The position numbers were made by a program, and so were the translations under genes. From contig JALRMH010000084.1 in assembly GCA_026119935.1 (NCBI GenBank), positions 1-64,000 on the forward strand: a DNA stretch of 64,000 nucleotides, given 5' to 3'. The stretch is from Endothia cerciana (lineage: Eukaryota; Ascomycota; Sordariomycetes; Diaporthales; Cryphonectriaceae). Below, in pieces: positions 46,082 through 57,810 of this stretch. The notes beneath the pieces are model-generated. The model saw nothing but the letters and a program-made list of their open reading frames with translations. It was not told the DNA's origin and made no database searches. Position 1 is the first letter of the stretch, and the number at the start of each line of letters is the position of its first letter.

Positions 46082-47411
46082 CTATTTCGCACCAGGGGCG
46101 TAGAGGGCCTCCTTCGGGTCGTAGTGGTACTTGACAGTCCCGTGCCAGTAGGGGACCATGTCGACCTTGGAGATCTGCCACGCCTGGTCCAGGCTCTGGA
46201 CGACGTCGTCCGGCAGCGGCCCCTTCTCGATGTTGTCGAGGTTGTTGCCCAGCTGCTCCTTCGAGCTCACGCCGATGATGATGCCGTCGTTGCCATCCTT
46301 GATCCTGAGGCCGGAATGGTGCACCATCCACCTCAGCGCCGTCTCGATCATGGTCAGGCCGTGCTTGTCGACCGCCTCCTCGATCACCCTGAGCGCGTTG
46401 AACGTGCTGTCGCGGTAGTACCTGCGGCCCCCAGGTCAGCGGCCGGGCGTCCTCGAGACGAGTGAAGTCGCCGCCCATGTGCAGGCAGGCGGGCTGGCTG
46501 GCTGGCTGGCTGGCTGGCTGCTACTTACCTCCCGCGGTACATCTTGCCGCTCCGGGCGGTGTCGGAGAACCGCCCTTCGGCGGGCACCATGTCCTTGGTC
46601 TTGATCTTGCCGGAGAACAGCCCTCCCGCGATCGGGTTGTAGACCACGATCGATATACCGTGGCGTTGGCAGACGGGGATCAGCTCAGCCTCGATGCCCC
46701 GGACGATGACGTTATACATGCCTTGGTAGACCGATGGCCTCACCCACCCGTTATACTTGCAGATCATGCAGATCTCGGCCACCTCAAACGAGGTGAAGTT
46801 GCTGATCCCGAGACGGACAAACTTGCCAGCCTTGTGGAGCTTGTCGAGGGCCTCCAGGGTCTCGGCGAAAGGCGTGCCCCGGTCCTGCGGGAGAAGCAGT
46901 CAGGGACAACTCCGCTCTCCTCTCCTCTCCCCCTCCCCCGCACGGCTGCTGGGACGACGAGATATTGGGGACTCACGGCGGCGTGGAGGTACAGCAGGTC
47001 GACGCAGTCGGTGCCTAGCTCCTTCAGGCTTGTCTCGACGCTCTCGGCCACCTTGTCGGCGGTGTTGTCGCCGGGCTGGGCCGGATACATGACCTTTGTG
47101 GCCAGGGTCAGGCCCCTCTCCTTCCAGCCGGCCTCGCGGGTAAAGGCCTCCTGCTTGCCGCCGATATAGACGCGGGCGGTGTCGACCTCGCTGTAGCCCC
47201 TCTGCTGGAACAGGTCAAGGACTTGGCCATACTCCTTAAGAGACGTGATGCGGGCGCCTGTATGGCTGGTCAGTGATGCCGCCAGGGCAGGATCTTGGTA
47301 CCCAGGTACCACAGATGTCAGATTCTGAGACATACCTGCGGACTCATCAGGGCCAAAGGTCATGAGACCCAGGATCACTCGGTGGGTTGGGGTTGCAGCG
47401 ACGAGGGGCAT
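46082..47411 (-). CDS. Aldo/keto reductase, aflatoxin-aldehyde reductase-like (AKR7 type)
   Basis: NADPH-dependent carbonyl reductase with a TIM barrel. Four exons in phase: 47411-47336, 47257-46977, 46884-46529, 46421-46082; 350 residues. The catalytic tetrad is visible: D51 and Y56 in EVDTARVYIGGK, K80 in LATKV and H117 in LLYLHAA. Other signatures are VILGLMTFG near the start, KFVRLGISNFTSFEV, VYQGMYNVIVRGIE, ISIVVYNPIAGGLFSGK, and a C-terminal cofactor segment DGIIIGVSSKEQLGNNL. The pattern fits AKR7 aldehyde reductases and related fungal dehydrogenase-like reductases; the physiological substrate is unknown. No targeting signal, so cytosolic. Intron 3 carries a (CTGG)n repeat at 46492-46520. 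Confidence 0.93.
46492..46520. repeat. (CTGG)n repeat inside an intron
   Basis: Seven GGCT/CTGG units in the third intron of the aldo/keto reductase gene, immediately next to the splice donor. Confidence 0.85.
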
Positions 47412-49021
47412 GTTGGCGTGTGAGTGTTGTGTGCACAGATAAGACCTATGTGGGTGTCCTGTCCTGGTCACTGTCACTGTCGGCTCTTAAATGGGCAGCT
47501 GGCCTGAGGAGAATTGACGGATCTAAAGGCTCTCAGGTGGCGAGGAGAGGGAGGTGGATGCTGAGGCTTCTGGAGCTCGCGTCGTCGACGTCGGAGCTAC
47601 GTCAAAACGGCGATAGGCAATAAGGAGGTCCATCCCTCCCTGCTACCATGATTGACTGCCGCTTCTGCCCTACAGCAATACACTGGCAACTTGAACGGGG
47701 AGCTCTTCACATCTAAGCCATCGAGGACCTCCATCAGTCTCGTCAGCCTCTCAGGGCTGATGGTTCTCCCCAGTTGCCGTCTCGCGACCCTCCCCAGGTG
47801 GGATTCCGGTATGCTCTAAATCCACCGATGATGCCACAACGTACCTACTACTATCATGAATGGCATCAGCTCATCACAAGTAACATGTGCCCTTGTTTCG
47901 GAGCGGGGTCGGGGACAGGGTGTGGGGCTGTACTATGTAAACTGTGGCAGGTAACGCGAGTGGGGATGCTTGCTTGAGGGCCTTGAGCACTCGAGCCATA
48001 CCTTGCTGGGATAAGTGGTACCGTACGCACCGTAGTGAAGCTACCCACACCCTCTGTATCTCAACCTCAAGATGTGGGCACTTGTAGGTATGAAGGAGGC
48101 TCATGAACCCTGCGTTGCATGGTCTCATCATGCCGCGAGTCTGAATGCGCTAGATACCAAATACGTAATCTCTAATGAGCGGACACCTCTGATAGAGCCC
48201 TCGAGGCTCACACCAAGGGTGAGTGAAAATGATCCTGTGGTGGGAGCGTTTCCCCCCATCCCGTCGAAACTTTGCGGGCAGGAACACAGTGTTTCATCCC
48301 GGATGCTACCTATCTACTGAAATAGACATGTCAAGCAATGGCTATAGAATTGAACGTGCCACCCCGCGTTGGGAGCGCCCCCTCTCGTCTTCTCCTCGGG
48401 TGATGAAGACGGCCAAGGGCGTTCTCGCAGGTCATACGTAGTTTGATACTCTCGTATCCCGGAACCTACAGTCACCGCCATGCCGGGGTCTGTTTGGGAG
48501 AGAGGGCGATGAGGGTTGCGACCGAGACGAGGTGGAATGTAGGACGGCTGTGCAAGAATAGCCTGACTCCGCCTCTAGTAGAATGTGTATATATTTGTAT
48601 ATACATATGGCGGCAATGTCAGACCGCAGAGGCGCAGAGAGAAAGTATCAGCGGAGACAACCTAGAAGCGAGATGATTATGGTCGCCCATAGCTGAGGGG
48701 ATCCCTCCGCGAAGGCATCGCTAATGAGACAATCTCGCCAGCAACGTGCCCAGGAGGGGTTTCTGAAGGCATCGTGCGACCAGGAGAGCACAGGATCCCG
48801 GCTCCTTCATATAGGCACCGCACGTCCCGAACATCACGAGAAGCATTGGGGTCCATATTGAGAAGAGGAAGACCTCTATGCAGCTGCCCCAACCTGTTCT
48901 ACAGCAGCCCCCCCCCCCCCCGCAGGCTCCTTATACTCCTGAGATCCATCGGCATCCGTCATTTATAAATCTCGTTGTGAACGTGGCGTTATGCGAGCCA
49001 CGAGACCCTTCCCTCGCCAGC
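47412..49021. other. Intergenic region
   Basis: 1.6 kb without a supported gene; contains the promoter of the aldo/keto reductase and the 3' flank of COX4. A 14-base C-run lies at 48908-48921. No recognisable protein in short frames. Confidence 0.45.
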
Positions 49022-49958
49022 TTACCAGTACTCCGGCTTGACGAAGTTACTGAAGTTCTTGGGCTCCTCGTAGCCGTGGTGGTCGTGTCCGTGCCCGTGG
49101 TCGTCGTGGCCGTGGGGGCCGACGTACTCCATCTTGTAAACATTACCGCACTCGGGGCACCGCTCGACAGGACGGTCGCGGGAGATCTGATTCCACGTCA
49201 GCATATCGCAAGTTCCCATGTATTGCCCCTCGGGGATGTTGTGGGACGTACAGTCAGCCAGATGACGCTGTGCGAGTCAACGGGGTGGCCAGTACAGCCA
49301 GCGTACTGCTCCTCGCCGGCGGAGCGGACGAGGATGGGCTCCTTCATGGTGCCTTTCCGCGAGGCGTCCAGAGGCCTCATGTCGAACACGTCGACACCCT
49401 CCATCTTTCCGAGAATCTCAAGACGCTCCATACCGGTGGACTGCTCGAGGTCGGTGGGGACGGTACCGGGCTTGGCACCGAGGCCAACGAGGTCGTCGAC
49501 AGTCTTGACGTCTGCCATGTCTGTCAGCCTCCCGTGTTCTCGACCAATGACTCCCTTGAGAAAGCGATCGCTCCGAGCCGCCGGAGACCAAATTGGGTGA
49601 CTCCGGCTGCGGATGGGACAGGGCGTGCTGGACTCGGGATGGCATACCGGACAGCTTCTGAAGGGGCTGCTGCTCAGACTTGGCGGGGGCGGCATCTCCT
49701 GCAGAGGCGACGTCAGTGATGATGATGATGATGCCGAGGTGACCCTGCTGTAGCTGTAGACAATAGGCGAAGGACAATGGAGGCTCGGCGGCGCCATCGA
49801 GTGGGCACGATGGGTGCGCGCCAATCGGTCGGGTCTCGCCCGGCATGGCCTGCAGCTTGAAACTCACGGCGGATCATGGTGGTCGCGAAGGAGCGTCGCA
49901 GGACGGGCGCGACGGCAGCTCGTCGAGTGACGGCGACGGCGGAGCGTTGCAGGAACAT
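49022..49958 (-). CDS. cox4: Cytochrome c oxidase subunit 4 (mammalian Vb), mitochondrial
   Basis: Nuclear-encoded zinc-binding subunit of respiratory complex IV. Four exons in phase: 49958-49868, 49698-49648, 49520-49252, 49186-49022; 191 residues. The N-terminus MFLQRSAVAVTRRAAVAPVL followed by RRSFATTMIRR is a typical matrix-targeting presequence (Arg-rich, no acidic residues). The mature part contains KTVDDLVGLGAKPGTVPTDL and KEPILVRS. The zinc ligands fit the fungal Cox4 pattern Cys-x7-His and CxxC: GCTGHPVDSH and RCPECGNVYKMEY. The C-terminal extension is His/Gly-rich (GHDDHGHGHDHHGYEE), which could bind further metal and is longer than in yeast. All introns are GT-AG. Confidence 0.97.
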
Positions 49959-52900
49959 GACTGCGGTGGCGGATCGGTCGATTAATCGCAGACGTTGAGG
50001 CCGGGTTTGCTTGGGGTGAGCGGAGATGTCCCTCGAGGTTGGGTCGGGAGTGTGGTGGTCCGGGGTGTGGGCAGAGTGAGGGTGTATTCGAGGGATTTGG
50101 CGATGGGCTGATTTGCCTGGCAGATGATTTGCCGTCCGCCGTCACAGCTTCCGAGAGCTCCAGTTTTGGACGCACGGACCCCCCCCCCCCCAAAAAAAAA
50201 ACCGCCACGTGATGACCGCCGTATGTACCATTACATAGTACTATTACATGGCATGGTAATACAGAATAACAACAACACTATGTAATGTTCCGTAGTGCTC
50301 TGTTCTGCTCGCCATACGTTACCATACCATGCCATGCTTACCATATGACTATATGGCTATATGACTATATACCAATTCGGTATACCCTCTGCGTGCTTAT
50401 CAAACAACGCAACTTTCTCTTGCTTTTTCCCTCTAGCGTTCACCTTTTTTTTTGAGGGGGGGGGGGGGGCGCGTATGATCACCGCCCTCACCACCGGCTC
50501 ACATTTCCCATGCGAATTACAAGCAGAGAACAGGTCAAATTCCCTTCGGCTTTTCCTTGACATCTAGCATGATTCGTCTGTTCCTTCGTCTGGATGGGCG
50601 AGACTCGAACATCCTCTCGCCTCTGTTGTACTGACTGATATTAGACTGATTTCTAGACTGGCTTCTTCCTCCTGCAGCTCTTCGCATGTTTTTCTCACAC
50701 CTCATGCCTCTGATTTTCATGCCCTCCACGAGTGATTTCGAAGTGATATATTCTTCATCCGCCGGCCCTCTGCAGCTCGGCCATTTGTCCTACTTCTACT
50801 TCCCAAACAAAGCCTTTGAAGCCTTGTCGTAAAGCCAGCTGATCGGGGACGGCTCCTGACACAAAGGCCCGTCTAGGACTGCCGGAAGGTGTTTCTGCTG
50901 CTGACCGCAGACTGCTATGGAGGTCACCGCGCGTGTAGGGATCCTGGAGGTCTGTCCGCCATGGCCGTCATAAGAGACCCTATTGCGCTTTACGTGCTCG
51001 TCTCTGGTCCCCGTTCGGTCAGTCGGTCTTGCTTGCCGGGGTGCGTGATGACAGATGGACTTACCGGTGCGGACGCGGCTGGCGACGCTCGCTGGTGCTA
51101 CTCAGGCTTGAGCTGCGGCTCCGAGGTGAGGCTGCCTGGCCGAAGCTGGTGCCGCCACCATTCTGAGGTGCGGCGGCCAGCGTGAGGGCGATGTCGCATA
51201 GGTCGGTCGAGCTGCGCCATCTAGGGGAGCCCTCAGAGGATATGTCGTGGTGGGCACCACCCGACGGCTCTTCCCCAAAGCCCGACACGTCTCGCTTTTC
51301 AGGTTGCTCCCCAAGGACCGAAGCACGAGTCCTCCCGAAGCACGTTTCACAACAACTGGCGGCCAAAGCGACTCGGATCTCGATCATCTCGGTCTTGATG
51401 AGGCACAGACTCGCCTTGTGGCTTCGGAGGCCCTGGGTGAGTACCTCGTTTGCTTTCTGGAGGTTGGCGATCTTGCCAGCCTGCATGTTCGTAGTCTAGA
51501 TGATGTTGGTCAGCTTTCCTTCCTAGCGCTTCACTTGCGGGTTACTGGCTACCGGGCTCTCTCGTGTCTTTATAACATGCAGTTGCTTCTCGCCCCTGAC
51601 TTGGGGTACGCTGAAGACAGCCATCTTCTCAAGGATCTCGGCGGCTTGCTTGACCGGCTTGCTTGACCGGGCCGTCTGTGTCGTTTATGTCTTCTGCGCA
51701 GGTGCGATTGCTGGTATGGTTTTTGTTGGAGTTCGAGTCTGACTTCGTGATGAGGCGATCATACTCATGTGCCGAGGCCACTCGTCCTGTGGCCATTCTG
51801 TCTATTGGCTCGCGTGGAAGACGCAGCAGGCAAGTCGCTCACTGAGAGAGGTCTGAGTAGGCAGTCGTGACCGGGGTGAAGCGTGAGTGAGGGTGGAGGA
51901 AGGGAGCCCCCGAGGCAGTCGCAGACTGGAAATCCAACCTGTCCGAACCTCACCTAGACCTCAGTTGTTCGAATTCGGCACGACCAACAGAGAGGCCGTT
52001 TGAAATTCTCCAGCCCGGGGGCCTCACTCAGCCCGCGCCGAGCAGTACGTCCCGAGATGACGGATCACAGACATGGAACTTCCAGAAGCTTTGCTTGATT
52101 TGACAGCTCTAGCCCTCATCATCACGCATAGCAGGACGTCGATACCTCTTTGGTTCTGAGGCAGCTGCAGCGAGACTACAGACTCCAAATCTCTTATGCT
52201 GCAGACTCCCACATCATAAGCGATCCGTACTTGCGTCGCCATCTACAGTATTTCCCGCAGCCCTAGGCAACAGAAGACCTCGGTCGCGTACGACTCTGGA
52301 CAAACTCTGGAAGAAGCAGAGAGCTTCTCGCATGTCATATACAATGTGGAGCGCGTGGCACCACCAAGGACATACTTCGTTGATACCTATGTACGTTTCC
52401 TTGGACGGTGTATGTCCTCAAGGCCCTGGTTCCCGTTCAAGAAGGAGTCGGCGTGGCTTCGTCACTAGAAGTTGACCCCTATTTCATGACCCCCTCGAGC
52501 ATATGGGGGAGCAGATGAATCGATGACATGGCACCCGTCTGTTGGGCAAACCATTCGTGAGACTCCGATGAGTATGATTTGACGACATACCAATGAGCCT
52601 GTGTCGCCAGGGTACTACACGAGGCCGAAAGTGGCATAAAAATGGCGTTGATGATGTCCTTCCTACCGGCTGCGGTCCATCATCTAGAATGGGTGTCCGC
52701 GCTCCACCGGGATATTGGCCGCGTGGACAGTGACAAGAGGCTTCCAGGTATCAATGATATATCGGGGGCTACCCAGCATTCGCACGACAATAAACGAGAC
52801 TCTTCACCAGAGACTGGGTAATCATTGCCGGGCAACGTGCCTCATAAAGTCGCCGGAGACGATGTGTATCAGTCCTTCTTCTAGCCCATTATAGCTTTTT

Positions 52901-53454
52901 TTCCGGAAATAATTGGTGAGCCACAGTTTTGTATTGAAATGTCTCGACTTGAGGTTTTGATAATAGGCCATCTTTAACCTCTTCGGTGCAATAAGATCCA
53001 GACCTGAATCCCGACCCATAGTCTTTCTGTCCGAATCGCTGGCCCGATCCCTAATTCCCAACATAACGCGACCTCTGACAATGCACCCCGAGTTTTCGGA
53101 ATTACTCGACCTCTAGGCTTCACAGACGCTTCTGTTCCGAGTGCATATCGCTGAGCGGTCTGTGAGCATACAGGACGCTCGTATCGCCTCGCACGCGATA
53201 TCACGAAGAAGCCAGGCACAGCAGATCCACTATACGACTATAAAACCGGATCCAATGTCCAGTCAGCTCGGGTCTCCTTCGGCTTATGCTCGAGGCACGT
53301 TTGAATATCGTCGTCGAAGGCTATCGCGTGGCAGAGGAGAGCGGGCCTTTGGGCGGGACTTGGTAGACGTCTGGGCCTTGTTCGCCAAGTATGTCGAGAG
53401 AGCCAGGGCCTGACTGTACTGCTCGAGCAGTATCTGGCCAGAAAGTTCGGGTTG
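49959..53454. other. Gene-poor region upstream of COX4
   Basis: 3.5 kb without a supported gene. It starts with the COX4 promoter, then a C/A run at 50180-50200, many short palindromic CATAGTAC/CCATGGTA-type motifs at 50220-50350 and a T/G run at 50444-50469. Between 51060 and 52800 there are protein-like fragments (see findings) interrupted by stops. This is compatible with a decayed gene or mobile element, but I cannot identify it. Confidence 0.4.
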
Positions 53455-54360
53455 TCACCTCGCCTCAGGGGGGATGGCATCCAGATCATCCATATAGTCC
53501 TCGAGATGCTCGGCAGCGTGCAGGATGCCCGTCACGGGGCCGTTCTCACAAACTCCCTCGTCCTTTTCTGCTACGCCACCGAATATGACACCGAAGTCGG
53601 CATATACATCTTCCACGTCCGCCAAGTCCTCGATATAATTGCTGCTTGGGAAGCTCAACGAATCTTCGTCTCCTTGATCCTCCTCTATCGGCCTGGCGAC
53701 ATGGCTCCGGATAGCACGTAGCTCGGGGGATCGGGAAGGCTTCGGATAAGTAGGTCGTGCGCCAGCATTGCGAGCAGTCCCGGATGCCTCCGGTGGTTCG
53801 GTTGTGGAAGGCGACATGGTCTCTCGAGGCGGCTGTCCAAGTGTTCTTGGCCTTGTCATCGCGACCCCATCATCGACGCTACCAGATATCAGATCCTGCC
53901 TAGGTGGCATCTCGCTTTCTTTCACATCGACGATTGTCTCGTGCCGTCCTGATACCTCGCCATAAACCCTCAGCCTGATTCGATTCAACATCGCCGCTCG
54001 ATGTACCATCTCCGTTGGTCCATGTCCGCAAACCTTTTTCGCGGGGATCCTCCCCGTGTTTCCACTAGCTCCGAGTGTCCCTCTAGCGAAGCCTGGCTCC
54101 CGAACGTTGGACGCCGCGGCGGCAGCTCGTCTCAGGAACAGCTCGCCCCCCGCCGTCGTCTCTCGGTTGAGGATATGTGTGGCAGGCAGAGAGAATGGTC
54201 GAGAGAGGCGAGAAGTGATCAGGTCACGCCGTAAACGACGCTTCTTGCAGCTCAGTAATCCGGTGAAAGGCCCGTCAACGTCATGGACTGGTCGGCTTCT
54301 TTTTCTCGTTTTATGATCCCTCCCTTCGGTGTGTCGCTTGGTTGGTGCAGAAGGCGACAT
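53455..54360 (-). CDS. Conserved-looking basic protein of unknown function
   Basis: Single-exon protein of 301 residues in an otherwise gene-poor stretch. The N-terminal half is basic: KRHTEGRDHKTRKRSRP, SCKKRRLRRDLITSRLSRPF then SLPATHILNRE, and RRAAAAASNVREP. A helical MVHRAAMLNRIRLRVYGE follows. The segment KKRRLRRDLITSRLSRPFS looks like a block I associate with uncharacterised Pezizomycotina proteins; this is from memory and unverified. The C-terminal half is acidic (EDQGDEDSLSF, NYIEDLADVEDVYADFG, AAEHLEDYMDDLDA). The charge split suggests a nuclear adaptor, but the function is unknown. The start Met precedes SPSAPTKRH; an upstream in-frame Met (MAVPISV) would add 22 residues. Confidence 0.7.
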   Translation of the reverse strand: MSPSAPTKRHTEGRDHKTRKRSRPVHDVDGPFTGLLSCKKRRLRRDLITSRLSRPFSLPATHILNRETTAGGELFLRRAAAAASNVREPGFARGTLGASGNTGRIPAKKVCGHGPTEMVHRAAMLNRIRLRVYGEVSGRHETIVDVKESEMPPRQDLISGSVDDGVAMTRPRTLGQPPRETMSPSTTEPPEASGTARNAGARPTYPKPSRSPELRAIRSHVARPIEEDQGDEDSLSFPSSNYIEDLADVEDVYADFGVIFGGVAEKDEGVCENGPVTGILHAAEHLEDYMDDLDAIPPEAR

Positions 54361-57300
54361 TTTCCTTCTCTTATGAGAGACTGATCTCCAGGAGACACCA
54401 CCTCCGCACAGAACGGAAATAGGAACAGCCATATTACACGGTCCTGGCGAGCAACGCCGGCGATTACTCGAGGAGGCCACCGTCGCCCTATCATAATTTG
54501 TGCTGACAACCACACATCTTTGAGAAGCCCTACTCGTCCATGCAGTGGCGACCACTCTGTGTGGTACAAGAGATGTTGAGGCTGAGAGGAGAGAAAGAAA
54601 AAAAAAGAGTAAAAACAGGGACCGGGACTCGGGATGAGTTTGAGGGGTTGGTGATGATGCAGCCCCCAGATCCCGAATACCTGGGGGAGGAAGAGTTCGG
54701 TGAGATAATAAGCCTGGAGTAACTTCGGCCCCAATGGTGCTCGATCACCTGACCTTCAGCACACTCCAAAGAGGCAAGTCATGAATTCGCTTACAATGCA
54801 TTGAAGAGGAAGAGGGGAAAGCAGATATCAGAAGGGAGGGTGAGCTCGTGACTGCATCTGCCCAAAGAAGCGAGAACTTGCGATTTTACGTGCATATGCA
54901 CAAATGCACAAATGCAAGCATCGTGTGGTTGCGGCGCGTTCTCGGTGCATGGATTGCCCCCCAGGTGGAAACCATCAGGGAGAGCTAGGGTTCGAGGCAC
55001 ATGTCAGCTTGTCAGCCCTGGTTTCTCGTGGTCCGCGGATGCGAATATAGTCGGCAATGGCAGCCGAAGGCCCACCTGCGCAGCAAGGGCGCGTCTAGAA
55101 GTGGTACTGGCAACTCCATGCTATAAGCAGCCTGTGAGGCAAATTTCGAGTATAACCTTCCTTTTAGAGATCAGTGGCGAGGGGGAAAACGTCAGGATCG
55201 AACTTGACAGAAGATATTGTTCCTTGTTTTCATCGTTCCAGAGGATTCAAGGCGCCGGTCGCGTTACAAAGAGCCTAGAGAAGTGATCAACAAGAGCATC
55301 CTTTCCGGACCAGTCCTGATCCCAGCCTTGATATCGTGTCACTCACCACCTCAATCTTGCGCCGTCTGAGATGCTCCTCGAACACTTGACATGAGCCAAT
55401 CTGGCGGCATTTCGCCATCATCCCAACTGCCGCCCCATTTTATTCAATGTCACGCGATGTCAATTCCTGTCTTTGGGACTACTCACAAGCCACTTCGTCC
55501 CAGCGGTATGGAATGGCTCGGAGGAGGGTTTCTTTTACGAAGCTCTTCCAATGTTGGACCGGTCTCCTCGCCGAGGTCTTATCAATGCCAGCTCTTCTCT
55601 GTTGCCTCAGTATCGGGGGTGAGTGGTAAGCAGTTCAATTGATGCTTGGTGACCTCGACTCAGACATGCCGCATTGTTAATCATGCCCTTGAAGCCATTC
55701 AATAATCCCACACCGCCTCGGCGATGGAACGCGGACGCCAGGCCGTACCACACAGAATGGAAGAAATCGACGATGCTCGTTGTTGGTCCAGCGGGGCGGG
55801 TGCCAGCCTTTTTCGCCTTCGGGATCGAGCCCTATGCAAATCCGGTCTGCCGCACACAATTCCTCAGCGGGTCCTCGTTACGTAGACGGCAACTGATTCC
55901 CGCCGAAGGGACCGGGCCTTACGTGCTTGACGCCCAACGATGTCGTACTCAAACCAGGTGAATGCTCTAGACAGGTTTGTGTGAGTCCTGATGGAGGGGC
56001 TACACACCATGTTTCGCGCAAGTTGCAGGTCTTGTGCGCGGTTAGTATAGCCCTGATCAACGAAGAGGGTCCAACATTCAAGCTCGCACTTCATCTCGTG
56101 TCGTATGTTCTGCTTATATACAGTGCTCGCTTGCCGGCCTCATACAGCGTACACTTATCGGTATCACTTGATGGCTAGTCCCTAGGTGTATCGGCGGCGA
56201 AAGGTACTGTAAAGGTCGAGGATGATCCTAACACCGGGCAAAAGTTCGAGACCGTTCACCTCACTTTCTGTGCAAGCCATGACTTCCACCGATATCTCCT
56301 CGGCTATCCTTTGGTTGGCCGTATTGCTACCGTGTACGATACTCTTTGACTGAGTGAGGACTACCCAAAAAGTATTGGTTGACGGGGTTGGGTACCGTCT
56401 AAGAACGCTATATCATACCTCCACTGACAATGAGAAGAAGACGACAGCTTCCTCGCAAAAGACGGTTCATAGAGCTAGTAGCTTTATAGCAGAAGCTGTA
56501 GTGACCCTCTGAGGCTGAACTCGTGCGCTGAACTCGTTGTCTGATCACCAGGAGCACTGTCCACCGGGCACACATAAGTAGACTCACCCATTAAAGTATG
56601 TTTTGTGGACATGATTGTATTGGAAAGTACGCGAGCGCTTTGATTGTGGTGCACCAGTCAAACCCTCCGTCTCCAGCTGGTGGCTTATGAGAATACCAAG
56701 AGGCAAGAGTTCACTTACTGGACTCACACGCGGAATCCGGAATCTCCATCACGTATATCCGTGCAGGTGGTCGTCCACTAAAGAAGCGGTAGTTTGTTAG
56801 GGCTTGAATTCTCATGATGTGCCCGGCCGCTCAGAGCAGAAGCGTTATGCGCAGAGCGTTTTTTTGCCGGACGCTGTTCAGGTTATAGGCCTTCCGAAAT
56901 TGGCGTACAAGATTTAGCGGTTCCTCAGTGCAAGATTGATGTTGGTGTACGCGAGAGTGGTTACAAGTGCATCCTTGACACGACAAAACTCGGTATCATC
57001 ATGTGAGTTCTGCAGCCCAAGCAGTGTCACTGAACCGGGCTCGCAGCCCGACATTGAGGCCGCTCAATAGAACTCCGTAACAAAACGAGCTTGAAAAAAA
57101 ACCAAAAAACCACCAAAAAACCATGCAAAAAATAGGGAGTACCACCACGCTCGGTGTGCCAACGCGGTGGAGGGTTTTCCTAAGGACCTGCTTTGGCGAA
57201 CCATAGACGACCAGTGAAGTAACGATGGTGACGTCCCAGATCAAGTTGCGTGCAACATATCCAAGTAGCCTTGTACCGACCTAGACTAGAGGGGATGCAT

Positions 57301-57810
57301 CGCTCCAGAGTTCAGGTTCGCTATTATCAGAAGGTCAAGCCGAGGAGGCTCCCAAGCACGCATCTTGAGTATATTGTCAAGGGAACAGCGCTCCGGGTTG
57401 GAATTGTCTGTGAATCTGACACCGGCTGTGTACGCAGAGAGTATGTTCAACTTGGATTTAAACCCTGGAAGACCAGGAGACGGCATAGCGAACATCGGAG
57501 TGGTTGAAAGGCGTATATTGGCTTTGTAGTGTAGCTTTTCAGTGCATCGCACAATGACATCAGCCCGGACTGGCCCAAGGTGGCTTCCAAGATCGCGGGC
57601 ATAGCGTGTCAGCTCACCACAGCGACGAAATGGGGCGCACCTGCTCGGCCAGACACCTAGTGTACTATCTGGCTGGGTGGGTGACCGTCTCCGTCGACTT
57701 ATTGCGGGAGTAGAGCGCAGGTTGCCCTGCTGAAGAGGGGACCACGCCCACAAAGACGGAGCCATCCGCGACTCGAGCTTGGAGGAGGTGCCCGGAGAGC
57801 CTCACCCCGT
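54361..57810. other. Gene-poor region upstream of the basic protein
   Basis: 3.4 kb with no recognisable gene. Longest frames (for example 54912-55286 + and 55674-55961 +) show no domain. A short stretch at 57585-57700 resembles a degraded 5S rRNA core (see findings). Confidence 0.4.
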
